DNA of 64,000 nt from Pseudisothecium myosuroides (GCA_951799445.1 OX637292.1:6761296-6825295); one strand, 5' to 3'; shown: positions 1 through 11,060, counted from the stretch's first letter. Translations and numbers: made by a program. Notes: a model not told the origin generated them from the sequence alone.

Positions 1-780
1 AAAAGTCAACCTCCAAGATTTGGATTTTTACCTCATTTTGGTGTTCAGTTAGCGATAGGTTATGTTGCATTTTTTGGAGTTTGGTTAAAAGGTGGGGATT
101 TGTTTAGACTAGAAATGGCCTTCTGAAGCGAACAGCGCAATTGATTTTCAATTTAGAGTTAATCTCCAAAAGTTAGAAGTGTGGACCAGCGTAGAAAGTC
201 AAAAATTGAAGATTAGGGTGAAAATCTTAGTTGATAAGATTATGGCTTAGGAAAAGAGGGGGGGTGAGCACCTTTGGAAATGTATGTAAGGGGGCTCATT
301 TTCCTCTCACAAACACCCCTTGTAGCCATATTTTGGCTCTCTTTGCACATTTGGATCCATTTAATTGGATTTTGACCATTTAGGCCACGTTGCCAAATTT
401 GTGTATTTTTGAAGCGTTTTAAGCTTCATTGTTGATGTTTTTGGAGCTCTCTTTGAAGGACATTGGGGTCCCTTCAAAGTCTTCTCTTATTGCCTTGTTT
501 AAAGTCTTCTTGCGGAATTGTTTTTTATTCTTGTTGTGTCTACTAATTCTAGAGCATCCCCCCTCCATACCTTGGCGATGCCGCTTAGGGAGGCTCTCTA
601 GTGTCTTCTTTAAGAGTGTTGTGTTCTAATCCATCTTGACTAACTTGTGTTCGAGTTTTGACATCTATCAACCATCCGTATTTCCCTCTTGTTAGTACAT
701 GCTTATTTTAGCCTTTGTAGAGTTGTATTAACAATCCTCCTTTGTTGATTTGAACCCTTGATGTTAGTAGGTTCTCTAAA
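1..780. other. gene-free AT-rich stretch
   Basis: I see no convincing gene here. The only open frame (429-629, +) is a 66-residue hydrophobic reading with no recognisable motif. The stretch runs directly into the tandem repeats at 781 and may be the start of one larger decayed repeat unit, but no termini are visible. Confidence 0.5.
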
Positions 781-932
781 TACGGCGAAGCTCTGACTTT
801 GTTTTGTTCGAATTGTCTAGAAGTTTTGGGGATTTTCTAAAATACGGCGAAGCTTTGACTTTGCTTTGTTCAAATTGTTTAGAAGTTTTGGAGATTTTCT
901 AAAATACGGCGAAACTTTGACTTTGCTTTGTT
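781..932. repeat. 62-bp tandem repeat, about 2.5 copies
   Basis: Units begin TACGGCGAAGCT or TACGGCGAAACT at about 781, 843 and 905 and run through TTTGCTTTGTTC and TAGAAGTTTTGG to GATTTTCTAAAA. The third unit is truncated. The copies differ by only a few substitutions. The repeat period is seen directly in the sequence; no function is implied. Confidence 0.85.
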
Positions 933-1206
933 AGAAGAAAGAGTCTAAGACCATTAATTGCTAGTAAAAATCTTCAATTTCCCCTTGTCACCAAGTTTAG
1001 TGTCCAAAACACTATTTTGGACCATCAAGTTTAGCATCCAAAAGGGTAATTTAATTATTGCCGAAAAAGACTAGAAACTTTGAGTCCGATCTTAGGAGAG
1101 GCAACCTTTCCTTTTAGTTTAAGTGTTGTAGTTTTTTTTCTGTGTTATTATCCTTAAAAGATCAAAATACCAAAAAAATCAGAAAAGACCAAGGGCTTGT
1201 TCGGCA

Positions 1207-1318
1207 AGGGCCTGCCTGGACGGAGCAGTACAAGCTGGGGTCGGGAAGCTGCCTGGACAAAGCAGTACAGCCGGGGTCGGGAGCTGCCTGACGGAGCAGT
1301 ACAAGCCAAGGTCGAGGG
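1207..1318. repeat. GC-rich minisatellite of about 36 bp, 3 copies
   Basis: Three successive units share the core CTGCCTGGACGGAGCAGTAC and GGGTCGGGAGCTG. They sit in a GC-rich island (about 1,195-1,430) within AT-rich surroundings. Overlapping open frames on both strands here are by-products of the repeat and have no protein signature. Confidence 0.75.
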
Positions 1319-1439
1319 CAGCCACGCCACGCGGGAACGGGCCAACCACGCCTCGCCACGTGGCGCGGCCACGGACCATGACTGGGCTGCTACTGAGGCT
1401 GAGCTGAGCTGCTACTGGGGCTGACTAAGGCTAAACTGA

Positions 1440-3340
1440 AACTATATGTGAGTTGGGCTAAACAAAGAACTTGGTTGCAAAAATCTCACGGCCAATTGAG
1501 AGGCTTTGCCTTGGCCAAATTGTGAATCATGAACAAAAACCCATCACACCTTCATCTTGTATTTTAGGAATTAGAAATGTTAGGAATCTAGGAAAATAGA
1601 AAGAAATTAGAAATAGAGTTAGGAGGAGAGAAATTAAGAAGGTAGGAGTCCAAAGAATCTCAATTTGCAACGTTTTCATTGCAAAAAGAGGCTCAAAAAC
1701 CATAGGAAGTAGAACACTTGGAACTTTCAAAACCACTTTGAAAATGGAGAGAGATGAAGTGACAATTTAAGAGTTTGAAGAAGATTTAGGAAGAGATAGG
1801 ATTAGCTGAAAATCTAGGAAGAACAATTAGAACCATCAAAACTTGGATAGAATAATAATTGACCAAGGAGTTGAAGAGTCAACTATTAGTTGGGAGTTGA
1901 TTTCAATTATTTTAGTTCAAGACTAGTCAACCCTTTGAAGTGCAAATAATTGAATTAGAATAGTGTTAGAAGAGAGAAATTAGAAGAAAAAGAAAAGAAA
2001 AAGGAAGTCCAAGAAATTAGCAAACCTTGTACTAAAACTCCTACTTTAAGCCGTGGGCAAAATTACCAAACAATTTTGAAACATGGCAAATGACAAAAAG
2101 TTTGAAGGGGTATACGATTACCTAAACAATGACACCAACTCCGAGGTAAGCTCCTAACTTTAAACCATCCACTTCAATTTCTCAAAAATAGACGTTTACA
2201 AGTAGGACCAAACTCTCAAGTCAATTCAGAGTGTCTAGAATAGAAATATTTCAAGAACCAGGGAAGTGGTGTTGTAGAGTCTAGTTAGAGGTTTCCAAAA
2301 CCATCTCACACTTAGGATTTGGAGCTAAAACGAGTGAGATATGGAAGGATGAAGTTTAGGACCTAATTTGAATGAAAAGTGATTAGAAGATAAACAAGAC
2401 AAGTTAAATTAGGAAATATCAACTAGAAATAACCTAGGCCTCAAAAGTGAAATTAAAAGTTAATTATCAAATTAGGGTTAGGAGTAATCAATGGATGAAG
2501 TTATAAACACCGTTTAGCAGTCAAACTTCATCCATCAATAACTTTTGATAGGATAGGTGGATTTCCAAGTAAGATACCATTTTTGAAAGCTTAGGCTAGC
2601 CTCTAAAAGGAACAACCCTAAAAATTCTAAAAATAGTGACTGTCCAAAACTCAATCCAAACCTCAAAAAACAAGGATAGGAGGAACTAGGATGTTTTAGC
2701 TTGATCAAAGGAAGAAGTTAGTGTTAGTAAGTCATAGTACAACCCTTAAGTAACCCTGAAGTCGGTCAAACTTCAAGAAAGACCAAAAAACCTAGGAGAT
2801 ATTCGAGGATGAAGTTTGGGTCAAGGAACGAATGAAATCAATCTAAAATAGTTCATCCAAGTCAAAACTTAGGATTTAAGCAGGTCCTAACCACTTAAAT
2901 CTAGGGTTCAATTTTCAAGGGTAATTGAATTAGGAAACACGTCCTACATCATAGATGAAGTTTGAATAGCCCTAGAGGGGCTAAACTTCATTCGCCTATA
3001 ACTTTTGCTAAGAGAAGGGGATAAGGTCGAATTTTATGTTTTTAGAAATGGCATGAAATGTTCTATCACTTAGGATTGTTGAGTTTTGACTGTAACTAGT
3101 TAAAATTCGAAACCACTGTGACCTCTTTTAATTAAAGAAATTAGAGTAGAAATTGCCGTGTCAGATTTCTTTAGGTTTTTCTTGTGTACATTGTGAATGT
3201 TAGGAACTTAGAAAAAAGATCCATTGCTTGGAAGGCACAATGGATTTACGCTAGGCACCCGTAGAACGAATTGAATACCAAAACACTTAGAGCCTGGTTG
3301 TGCTCACTTATTTACCAAGGGTGGGTAAATAAGCGCTCAC
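1440..3340. other. gene-free stretch with a degenerate internal repeat
   Basis: No coding signature was found. A motif set recurs about 465 bp apart: GGATGAAGTTTAGG at about 2,347 and GGATGAAGTTTGGG at about 2,808, followed by ATGGATGAAGTT at about 2,491 and AGATGAAGTTTG at about 2,957. This suggests two diverged tandem units of a larger repeat. I could not find termini or target duplications. Confidence 0.45.
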
Positions 3341-3519
3341 ATCACTGCAGAAACAAAGAATGCACCTATTGGTCCAATAATCAGATCACTGTGGTAATGG
3401 GGGGCGCATCCTTTAAGGATTAAACATGTTCCTTTCCACTCCACTTCTGGCCTCATTCTATTTCTGAAGATGAGTCTGGTGATTCTTTTGTAATTAATGT
3501 TGTTTTTTTGCTTATGCAG

Positions 3520-3753
3520 GCAATATTGAATATTCTAGAGCCACATTTACACAACTCCAAACCACCACCACCCTCCAAAGACTATTCCTCCACATGGGAT
3601 TTCATAGACATGACAAACGGTGCTCCATCACATGGCAGCACAGGAAGCATCACAGAGGCCACAAGCAGCAGCATGACCAACATGAGCAATCCTGCAGGGA
3701 GTCACTTCATGCCACAAACAAAAAACAGCATAACATCCACTGTGGTGCCATGA
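3520..3753 (+). CDS. possible terminal coding exon, unknown product
   Basis: A polypyrimidine-rich tract ending TTTTTTTGCTTATGCAG is a good 3' splice site. The frame then stays open for 77 residues in phase 0 to a TGA at 3751-3753. The peptide begins AILNILEPHLHN and is rich in Pro, Ser, Thr and Asn, with Met-Ser-Asn-rich stretches, as in the disordered tail of many plant regulatory proteins. I do not recognise the family and found no upstream exon, so this may be the surviving 3' end of a broken gene. An alternative is a chance open frame; the clean acceptor and balanced composition argue mildly against that. Confidence 0.35.
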   Translation, partial: AILNILEPHLHNSKPPPPSKDYSSTWDFIDMTNGAPSHGSTGSITEATSSSMTNMSNPAGSHFMPQTKNSITSTVVP

Positions 3754-4600
3754 TGAAGTTGGGATTTGAATAGGAGTCATGATAATATTTTCATTTGCAA
3801 TTATCTCTCGGGTCTCAAGTCCTCAGATTCAACCTTTTCTAATCACTCTAAGAGCCATCTGAGTCCCTGAGAGGAATAGGTTTCTGTATGTTTTGGAAGC
3901 ACAATTTTTAGTACATCGATTGAGAGTGAATTGGAGTGTCATTTTTTTTAAAAGTGAGTTCAATTTAAGTTGGTTTGTACAACTATTCCTTGCGGGCGTT
4001 TTCTTTGACAATACATGGTGTTTTTGACGAGATGACAAGAGGTTTTTTTCTTACAAGCACATTTTGTTCGTTGGTAGACATGTAGAAATATCGGTACATT
4101 CTTAAAACAATTGTTTGTTACAAGGTCCCTTCTTAACCAAGAATAGGGACTCAACCAGGAGTATAATGTCTAAGGTACCAAGCATTGAGAAGAATTTTGA
4201 TACACGCATATATGTGTATGCCGATCAATTATGGTAATCATAGTGAAGAAATTCAAAGATTTGAGTTTGTTTTTCTTTGTTTACCTTTACTTGATGCATT
4301 TGTTGAGAACATTGAAATACTAGTAGAATCGTGGGCTTGTTGGACTAGCCAAGCAACCATACAAGTAGTGATCCAAGGTTGGTCTTAAGTGAGCCTGGTG
4401 ATCTTTTTAGTTTAGTTTGTCACATATCCAAACTATTTATAAATTAGAAGCTTACTGAATTTTTACCTCATCAACTTTACATTCATGTAGAGAATGGTTT
4501 AATTTTTTACAAAGAAATAAATCCTATAATAAAGTTTCAACACATATTAGTATATATTGCACCAAGTGATGGATGCATGCAATGTACATGTACAAGACCC
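3754..4600. other. gene-free stretch
   Basis: Open frames here (3829-4038 and 3960-4154 on minus, 4185-4388 on plus) overlap one another and lack domains. If the exon at 3520-3753 is real, its 3' UTR would lie in the first few hundred bases. Nothing else was recognised. Confidence 0.4.
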
Positions 4601-4624
4601 TGGACTCAAGTACATGGCCAATGT

Positions 4625-4705
4625 AAGGAGTGGGATTCAAACCCACACTTTCAATATGAGAGGTGGTCGTTCTTTGGCATTAGATATTCTTGATTCCCTC
4701 ACTTC
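4625..4705 (-). repeat. tRNA-like segment, probable SINE head
   Basis: Read on the minus strand, the segment goes CTAATGCCAAAGAACGACC, then CACCTCTCATATTGAAAG, then GTGTGGGTTTGAATCCCAC. The last block contains a near-consensus RNA polymerase III B box (GGTTTGAATCC against GGTTCGANTCC) within a T-arm-like palindrome. The first block is a degenerate A box at the correct spacing. Such heads are typical of plant tRNA-derived SINEs. No clean acceptor stem closes around it, so it is not a functional tRNA gene. The SINE tail and any target duplication were not found. Confidence 0.45.
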
Positions 4706-4739
4706 TTGCATGCACAAAATTGTGGAAAATTATTATTAG

Positions 4740-5680
4740 TAATAAGTCTCCTATATGCCATTCTATCTCTAAATCAGATATGCCATTTCAACTATAAAGT
4801 TGTTAGAGCTATATATACAAGCTATAAATAAATCCACATGTTTGAATAAAGTTAGTCTTCTGACAATAAAAACAAAGAAGGTCAATAGATTTTGATTCAT
4901 CCTACTCTAAAAGAAAGGTGACCTTGGTAGCCTACCATTGTTGAGGAGTTGTACTTTGTGATTTTGTACAAAATCAGAAAAGTTGTTCTATCTTCCTTTT
5001 ACAATTAACCGGGTGGATTCTTTCTAAGTGAATTGGCAAGAATTGTGAATTCTTTGCAAATCACTCAAGAAACCAAATTAGCTTAAAATGAAACTTTTGT
5101 CTATTGAGTTGACTATTGCTCCCACTTCAGTCTTAAGGTCTAGTCTTCCAAGGCCTATAATTTTACTAGTATAAGTTGCCTGCCTTTATGGATGAATTAG
5201 AGAATACTTAGATTGTAATGTTGAGGACTCTAAAGTGGCCAATGAAACGAAGAATACAACTATTCATCTTGTAATAGGATTATTTTTTGGTTGATGAACA
5301 TTGTGATGGATTGGTTGTTTCAAATTTTATCCCTCTAAATCCTTCAAGTTACTCGGTACCATCTAATTAGAAAATTGTTTACCATACAACATTGGTCTTC
5401 AAAAAAAAATTGAAGACCCAAGAATATAAGAAGATATCCTTTTGTGTGATCCAATAAGGTAAAACCACCAGTCTTCATGTTTTCAAACAACATGCTTTCT
5501 TAAACACCTCAAAACTATTCAATTTAACAAAAAAACTTCCTTCCATTGGTAAATAATAGTGTTATTGAGTGTTTCCAAGTGTTTTTCCTTGCATTTAAAT
5601 ATTCTAAACTATTTCAAATGATCAACCTAAGAAAATGTTTAAAATCATAGAATCTTGGACAAAAGTAGAAGAATTTCTTT
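4740..5680. other. gene-free AT-rich stretch
   Basis: No gene, RNA or element was recognised between the tRNA-like segment and the Stowaway element. Confidence 0.5.
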
Positions 5681-5684
5681 TGTA

Positions 5685-6293
5685 CTCCCTCCGTCCCAAG
5701 ATGATCTTCTTGTTGGACTTAATTTTGTGTCCCAAAATGATCTTCCTTTTTGACATGGAGGAAGGGCCCACGGATGAAGCAATGTACAATAGTTACACTA
5801 AAAATTTCTTGAAAATTGGTGGACCATTCATTGTCTCTATGGCCATCACTGTATGTCAAAACGGGCATTTATTTGGCAATTTTATCATGCCATGACATTG
5901 GAAGGAAATAGCAGCCGCCAATGTATGTCAAAAAAGTACATATTTAGCAAGTTTGTTGCCATACCATTGTCGATTGTATATTATTAATCCTATTCCTGTT
6001 TGTTCACATGCTCTTGCTGGTTATTCTCTTCCAGCTAGTACGTGTCTCCCGACTTTGAACATGATTTTTGGACCTTTTCTTGGTAGATTCTTGTAAAGTG
6101 GCTCCGACCTGGACATGAGAATGACAACAAGACTAATGAATAGCGCGGGAGTGAGAGAATGATTGGCTAGCGGTGCTTCTCAAAAAAGCCCTATTGCCTT
6201 CCTAATTTGAATTTCAATACAATTTTTTTTTTTTAAATGTTATTTTCAACCTTAATCTGGAACATTTGGAAGATCGTTTTGGGACAGAGGGAG
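5685..6293. mobile_element. Stowaway-like MITE (Tc1/mariner type)
   Basis: The left end starts CTCCCTCCGTCCCAAGATGA immediately after TA (5683-5684). The right end, read inward from TA (6294-6295), starts CTCCCTCTGTCCCAAAACGA. This gives about 25 bp of terminal inverted repeat with three mismatches. CTCCCTCCGT ends and TA target duplication are the hallmarks of Stowaway elements. At 609 bp it is longer than most Stowaway copies. The 86-codon open frame inside (5635-5895) starts outside the element and reads across the terminus, so it is fortuitous. No transposase remnant is visible. Confidence 0.9.
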
Positions 6294-6295
6294 TA

Positions 6296-6845
6296 TAATA
6301 TTTTTAACCTCATGTGCAAATTATATGACCTATCAAGTGGTCAAAGACAATAATTCTAAGTGCTTACTACTTTGAAATGGGGCTTGTGAGTTTGTTGTCT
6401 TTGGAAGCATTTTCTAATTTTCTAATAAAATCACATTCATTTGCCCAATGCATTTGAAGTATTGCAAAAATACACATTATTTAAGCGACAATTGCTATTG
6501 CTATTTATTTTAAATGCATAATGTTTGAGATTTTGATTGGAAATGTAATTTATTATTTAGATCATATGACTATTCATTACATGAAAACAACTAATAGACA
6601 TATTTTTCAAAATTTATGACTAAGAATAGTTGACCAATAATATATTAAATTAGAACTTTAAAGATTAGAAATATTAGGATGAGCATAGATTGAAAATTAA
6701 TGTTCAATTTATAGAAGTAGAACATTGTATTAATCTTACATCAATAGTTGAAACTTTTTTGCAAGATAATAAGTATCTTATACTAAAACAAATTCTAATG
6801 GTTCTTGTGCATAATCCAAAAACTATATGTAATACAAAAAGTACT
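6296..6845. other. gene-free AT-rich stretch
   Basis: Strongly AT-rich sequence between two DNA transposons. The open frame starting at 6690 runs into the TTAA element at 6850 and is not credible as a gene. Confidence 0.5.
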
Positions 6846-6849
6846 TTAA

Positions 6850-7782
6850 CCCCTAAAGGACCGTTGTCCCTTCAGGGGACAAATGCGTTTTTGGGCAGGT
6901 ACCTACAGGCTGAAATTTTCTTGCGATTTTTTGAAACTTTTTTTGGAGATAGAAAAACTGATGAGCTTTGTGGGAATACAATTTTTTTCACAATCGGTGC
7001 CCGGGAAAAAAAGTTATGACCAAATAAGCTCAAAACAGGGGACGGCGGGCAGCTCGGGCAGCAAAAAAAAAATGGACAAAAATTTGAATTTTTTTTTTTA
7101 GTATTTTTTTTCTCATAGATTATATTTTTGTCTATCCGGAAAGCTTTGATTCATTTCATTTGGATATGTTTTGAGAAAGTTATGGACATTCTTGTTTTTC
7201 GGGCAGTTAGAGCATCTTCTTGAAAAAAATAACTTGTAGGATTCATTTCTGAATGCAACCTTTCAAATTTTTCAAATTTTTTTTTTCATGGTTTAGTTTA
7301 GTTGCTAGAACAATCTCACCATTGGGATTAGTGAATTTTAATTCCATCTAAGAGATATTAATATTTTAGATTTTCCTTCTATCTCGTACTAACTTCTACT
7401 TAACAATTTTTTTAAGAATGATAATTAAGTTTTTTTGAATTTCTTTTTTTTTCCTAGACTCTCAACTCAATTCTCCTCTATAAAGATTTAAATTTCAAAA
7501 CTCTGTAGTGCAAAAAATTTTAATTAAAAATGTTTAAAGTCAAAAAATCTAGTCCCGCAATGTGCTGAAAAACTTATTTTTTTCACTTTAAATGCAGATA
7601 TCTTGCAATCTATGCGGTCAAAAATTCTGAAATTTTTTCCACACATTCTCATACTAGTTAGGTGTAAGATCCTACGGTTAGATTTGCAAAAAAAACATTT
7701 TTCAATTTTTTTTACTGTTTGCTATAGAAATGGCAGTTTTCACTGTTTTTTTGGCAGAAAAAAGGCCTCGGTCCTTTAGGGG
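6850..7782 (+). mobile_element. TTAA-flanked element, family A (copy A1)
   Basis: A 933-bp non-autonomous element lies between TTAA (6846-6849) and TTAA (7783-7786). The terminal inverted repeat is CCCCTAAAGGACCG / CGGTCCTTTAGGGG. Just inside the left end is a short hairpin, TTGTCCC-TTCAG-GGGACAA. The body is AT-rich with long A and T runs and encodes no transposase. TTAA target duplication with CCC-starting ends is the signature of piggyBac-type transposition, so I read this as a piggyBac-like MITE. It is defined here as the plus orientation of family A. It shares its left third with copies A3 and A4. Confidence 0.88.
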
Positions 7783-8002
7783 TTAATTTCAATCAAAAAT
7801 TGTAAATATGGCCTAGATTGGAAATACAACATCAAAAGTCATAATACAAGTGAATATGTGTTGTCTTGTTATAATTTTGTAAACTTGTAAGTTTGCTCTA
7901 AGAATATTTGGTAAGCCTATTACGGTAAATAGTAGCCAAATTTAAAATAATATGGAGGTCCAAAATAAATTTTTGGTATATATATATTAAACAAATCTTA
8001 CT

Positions 8003-8260
8003 CATTAGAAGAGATTTGAGGACAAGGGAGGGCCATTTCAAGCTTGTGCCCCTTGCCAAGAACTATGTCCAGTATGTTGTCAAAACAATTTAATAATAAT
8101 TATAAATAATAAAATATAATTTTTTTTTAAAGTTAAAAAAATATTAATATCTGACATGGCACACTTTGTACCACATTAGACTATGGATGTGGCAAAGTTT
8201 CTAGAATTCCCATAGTCCAGAAACTCGCGGCCTTCCGAAGCCCTCAAATCTCTTCTAATG
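8003..8260. mobile_element. MITE, family F (copy F1)
   Basis: A 258-bp element with perfect 19-bp terminal inverted repeats, CATTAGAAGAGATTTGAGG and its complement. The centre is very AT-rich (about 8,085-8,150). The left arm carries AAGGGAGGGCC, and the right arm carries CCCATAGTCCAGAAACTCG, both shared with the copies at 46,850 and 61,902. No convincing target duplication was found, so the superfamily is unresolved. Its right end supplies the last codons and stop of the RING ORF at 8244-8621. Confidence 0.75.
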
Positions 8261-8621
8261 GCACTCCTCCTGTAGCCCAGGTATTGATGTTATGTTGATG
8301 AGTCATGAAAATTATATTTTCTTCCACGTTATTTAAATTATAAGGTTCATCAATTTTAGAAAGAACATATAAGCCAATATCTTCTATAATATCACTTTTA
8401 CATAATGGGCATGGGCATGTTATTGTTGATAGGCCTAATACACATCGGCTAAAGAACCACTTTAAAATACATTTTTCACAATAACAATGTGCGCACTTAG
8501 ATGTGTATTGCCGACCAGATATGGTTTCAAAACAAATACAACAATCCATTTCTTTTTGCTCCAAATTTGCTTGTCGATCTTCAGTTCCTTTTAAACCACA
8601 TAAAATTATTAACATTGTCAT
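8244..8621 (-). CDS. RING-finger protein (C3HC4), probably truncated
   Basis: The 125-residue product has one RING-HC finger between about residues 27 and 75: Cys-x2-Cys, then Cys-Ala-His-x2-Cys-x2-Cys, and Cys-Pro-Leu-Cys after a 19-residue loop. All eight zinc ligands are present. RING-HC fingers usually recruit E2 enzymes in ubiquitin transfer, so an E3 ligase role is the family expectation rather than something shown here. ATG at 8621 is the first Met; a second (Met-Asp-Cys-Cys-Ile-Cys) lies just before the finger. The last residues (Leu-Glu-Glu-Ile-stop) are encoded by the end of the MITE at 8003-8260, so the original C-terminus appears to have been replaced. Codon use is AT-rich like the surroundings. 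It could be a decaying exon of a larger gene. Confidence 0.55.
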   Translation of the reverse strand: MTMLIILCGLKGTEDRQANLEQKEMDCCICFETISGRQYTSKCAHCYCEKCILKWFFSRCVLGLSTITCPCPLCKSDIIEDIGLYVLSKIDEPYNLNNVEENIIFMTHQHNINTWATGGVPLEEI

Positions 8622-8940
8622 GGCAATATACTATTAAAAAAGATAGTACAAAATTTATTTCTTCCAATAAAACAATTACTACTAAAATTTTATAAAATTT
8701 ATACAAATAAAAATGACAAAAAATTGAAGCATATATAGGAAATTCGAGAGGAAATTTATTTTTAAAACTACTACAAAAATGTATATAGAATTTGCATACT
8801 GAAAAGTAAAAATTACAAAACAATGAAGTCTATTTAAACCTTCTACCTTTAATTTTGAAAAGTAAAAGAGAAAGAATAAAATGAATTTATTAAATGATTT
8901 GTTTCTATTAAAGTAAAAGAGCCATGCCAAATTAAATCAT
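8622..8940. other. gene-free AT-rich stretch upstream of the RING ORF
   Basis: Minus-strand open frames here (8581-8930) are Phe, Ile and Tyr-rich readings of A/T runs with no domain. A promoter for the RING ORF would lie here, but none can be picked out. Confidence 0.4.
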
Positions 8941-9125
8941 AAATGCTAGTATGCCCCGTGCCACAATATAATAGAAAAATAAAATTAAAAGTAACTTTTA
9001 GATTTTTTTATTCATAAAAACTTCAAAGTTCAATACCTTTTCTATCGTAAGTTGGAACACCATGAAGCACAGTCCATGCACCCCTCCTCATCTGAGGTTT
9101 CTGATGGTACCAAAAAAAGTGACTA
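8940..9125 (-). repeat. dispersed repeat family R (copy 1)
   Basis: On the minus strand this reads GGAGGGGTGCATGGACT, then a short spacer, then CTTTGAAGTTTTTATGAAT and an A/T-rich tail followed by GGCACGGGGCATACTAG. The same order of blocks recurs near 10,500, 10,850-11,040, 11,980-12,070 and 63,840-64,000. No termini or coding capacity were recognised. This is probably a degraded short element. Confidence 0.55.
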
Positions 9126-9220
9126 GATGACACAAAATTTTGGGGATCTCACCATAACAAAAAAAAATTAAACAAAAAAACCTCATTTGAAGGTATAAAT
9201 AAAACACAACTGTCTTTTAA

Positions 9221-9857
9221 CCCCTAAATGCCCAAGGCCTGTTTTGGGCTTCCTGGATTTTGCTCTAAATTGAACAAAATGCCAACATTTTGATAAGTTG
9301 TATCAATTTTTTTGAAATTGTAACCGTACAAATTCAAACTAGACATATTAGAGATCTCATAGGAAAAGAAAAAACAACAATATCATTTATGGAGTGAAAG
9401 ATTATAATGTTTGACCATGAAGGTGCTAAAACTGCAAAAATCTTTCAATCTTCTTTACATGAGTCAAATCTAAAAAGTTGGTGATCAAAAAAATATGAGG
9501 TTAAAGGGCCTAACTTGTATAACCCCGATCAATTTATGGCTTCTTAAAATATACTCCACAATTTTTTTAAATGAATTTTGAATGTGATTTTTTCTCCAAG
9601 ATCTAGTGTATTTGAAGCTCATTTCCAAGAGCTCTCAACACTACGGGAAGTCAAGATTGCAATGGGTAACCTTGTACAAAAACTTGAATAGAAAAATCAC
9701 TATCATTTATTTTCAAGATCGGATTTTTGGTGCTAAAATTAGACTTCAAGAAGAACTTTCTAAAAATATAAACTACTAAAAATAGCAACTTGGTTAGGTT
9801 TTATTTAACTTCAAAGTTTTGCAAACACCAGATTTGGGTGCTTTGGGCATTTAGGGG
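9221..9857 (+). mobile_element. TTAA-flanked element, family C (copy C1)
   Basis: A 637-bp element lies between TTAA (9217-9220) and TTAA (9858-9861). The ends are CCCCTAAATGCCCAAGGC and its counterpart TTTGGGCATTTAGGGG. The body differs from families A and B, but the termini clearly belong to the same transposition system. There is no coding capacity. An inverted copy with exactly the same reconstructed length lies at 33470-35027, split by another element. Confidence 0.85.
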
Positions 9858-9861
9858 TTAA

Positions 9862-10300
9862 GGCACAAAATTGAAAAACTTACAAAGATCAAAGTCCAAC
9901 TTCAACTAACTTTAACTTCTTTGTTAAAGGTTCAAATCTACTAATTCAAATTTCAGTTAGAAGTTTAGCAAGTTTATTTTTAATTTACTAAAACTCAAAT
10001 ATCATGTGGTTTATTGCAATTTCAAGTTCATGAAACACAAGTTTTTGATGAAATTTGAATAGTTGACTCAAGATTCTAGCCAAAAGTAGATTATATATTT
10101 AGAATGTTTTTTTTTTTTGTATTTGGCAATAAATATTACAAGAACTTGACATTTCAAAAAATCATTTAAGTCTTTTTACTTATAGAAAACGTAGAAAAAT
10201 TAGAATATAAACTAATATTAATATCAAATATTAAATCAAGTTTATATGGTATCCATGCACACTTGAAGATAATTAGGTAGAATATCAATAAGTACCTTTA
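9862..10300. other. gene-free stretch
   Basis: AT-rich sequence with no recognised gene. It ends at an isolated TTAA-type terminus near 10,304. Confidence 0.4.
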
Positions 10301-10308
10301 GGGGTTAA
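10292..10308. repeat. orphan end of a TTAA-type element
   Basis: The sequence GTACCTTTAGGGG followed by TTAA (10305-10308) matches the right terminus of the TTAA families. No matching left terminus lies within 1 kb other than those of the complete copy C1. I read it as the remaining end of a truncated copy; chance similarity of a 10-bp motif cannot be excluded. Confidence 0.35.
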
Positions 10309-10489
10309 CATAATGAACTTCTTCCTTTAGGAGTTTTATTTGATTCAGATGTTTTAATTTCAAAGAGGTTGAAATTAATATAATTTGCACCAAATGAAAT
10401 TTGATCTTTACAAAAACATCAAAGTCCTAATACAAAGAAAGAAAGAATTTATGTTATTCTATTTCTTTTACGATATTTTTTAGAGAATC

Positions 10490-11060
10490 TATTATAAACT
10501 AGTGTGTCCTATGCCATTGCCACATCCAAAATAGAAATAAAAGTAATTTTTTAATTTGTAAAAACTTTAAAACTTAGTATCATTTTTGCACAAAAGACTG
10601 CAAGGGTTGTTGCAGTGAAAGAGGTTCCATTATTGATACGAATAAAAAGTTTTATGAACAAAGAGTGCAACGGTGCTAGTATGTGAGCCCAAGAATGCGA
10701 GCTTGTGAGTATTGAGCCTACAATATAGGTACCTATAATATAGATACCACACACTATAGAAGGTGAATATACACCTATAGCATAGGTGTGTAGTATTCTA
10801 GGCTCATGGGCTCACACTCCTATGCTCACATAATAGCACCCCTCCAAAGGAGTGCAAGGGATTTGTTTTGTGGCATCGATGTGAAAATTACGGAGTATGT
10901 TTTTTCCAAAATAAAAGATCATTTAATTCAATTTTTTAATTTATAAAAACTTTGAAATTCTATAATTTTTAAATTGTAGGTCCAAACGCTACTAAACAAA
11001 GTCTGTGCACCCCTCTTCGTGGAGAACTTTCCAATGGTTCCTTTTGAACACCGTTAGGGG
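10490..11060 (-). repeat. dispersed repeat family R (copies 2 and 3)
   Basis: Blocks AATTTGTAAAAACTTTAA and GAGTGCAAGGGATTTG, and the final GTCTGTGCACCCCTCTTCGT (minus-strand GAGGGGTGCACAGAC), repeat those at 8,940-9,125. Two tandem or nested partial copies seem to be present. A short open frame at 10551-10754 is a reading of the repeat. Confidence 0.45.

Noticed and set aside
6846..7786. Assigning the CCCCTAAA elements to PIF/Harbinger or Tourist (TTA/TAA duplication)
   Set aside because: The ends are symmetric only if TTAA is the duplicated target, and the empty site near 28,840 holds a single TTAA. A 3-bp reading would make the ends unequal.
8003..8260. Placing family F MITEs in Stowaway (TA) or Tourist (TTA)
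   Set aside because: All three copies keep CATTAG/CTAATG as part of the terminal repeat, and the bases outside do not match each other in any copy, so no target duplication can be assigned.
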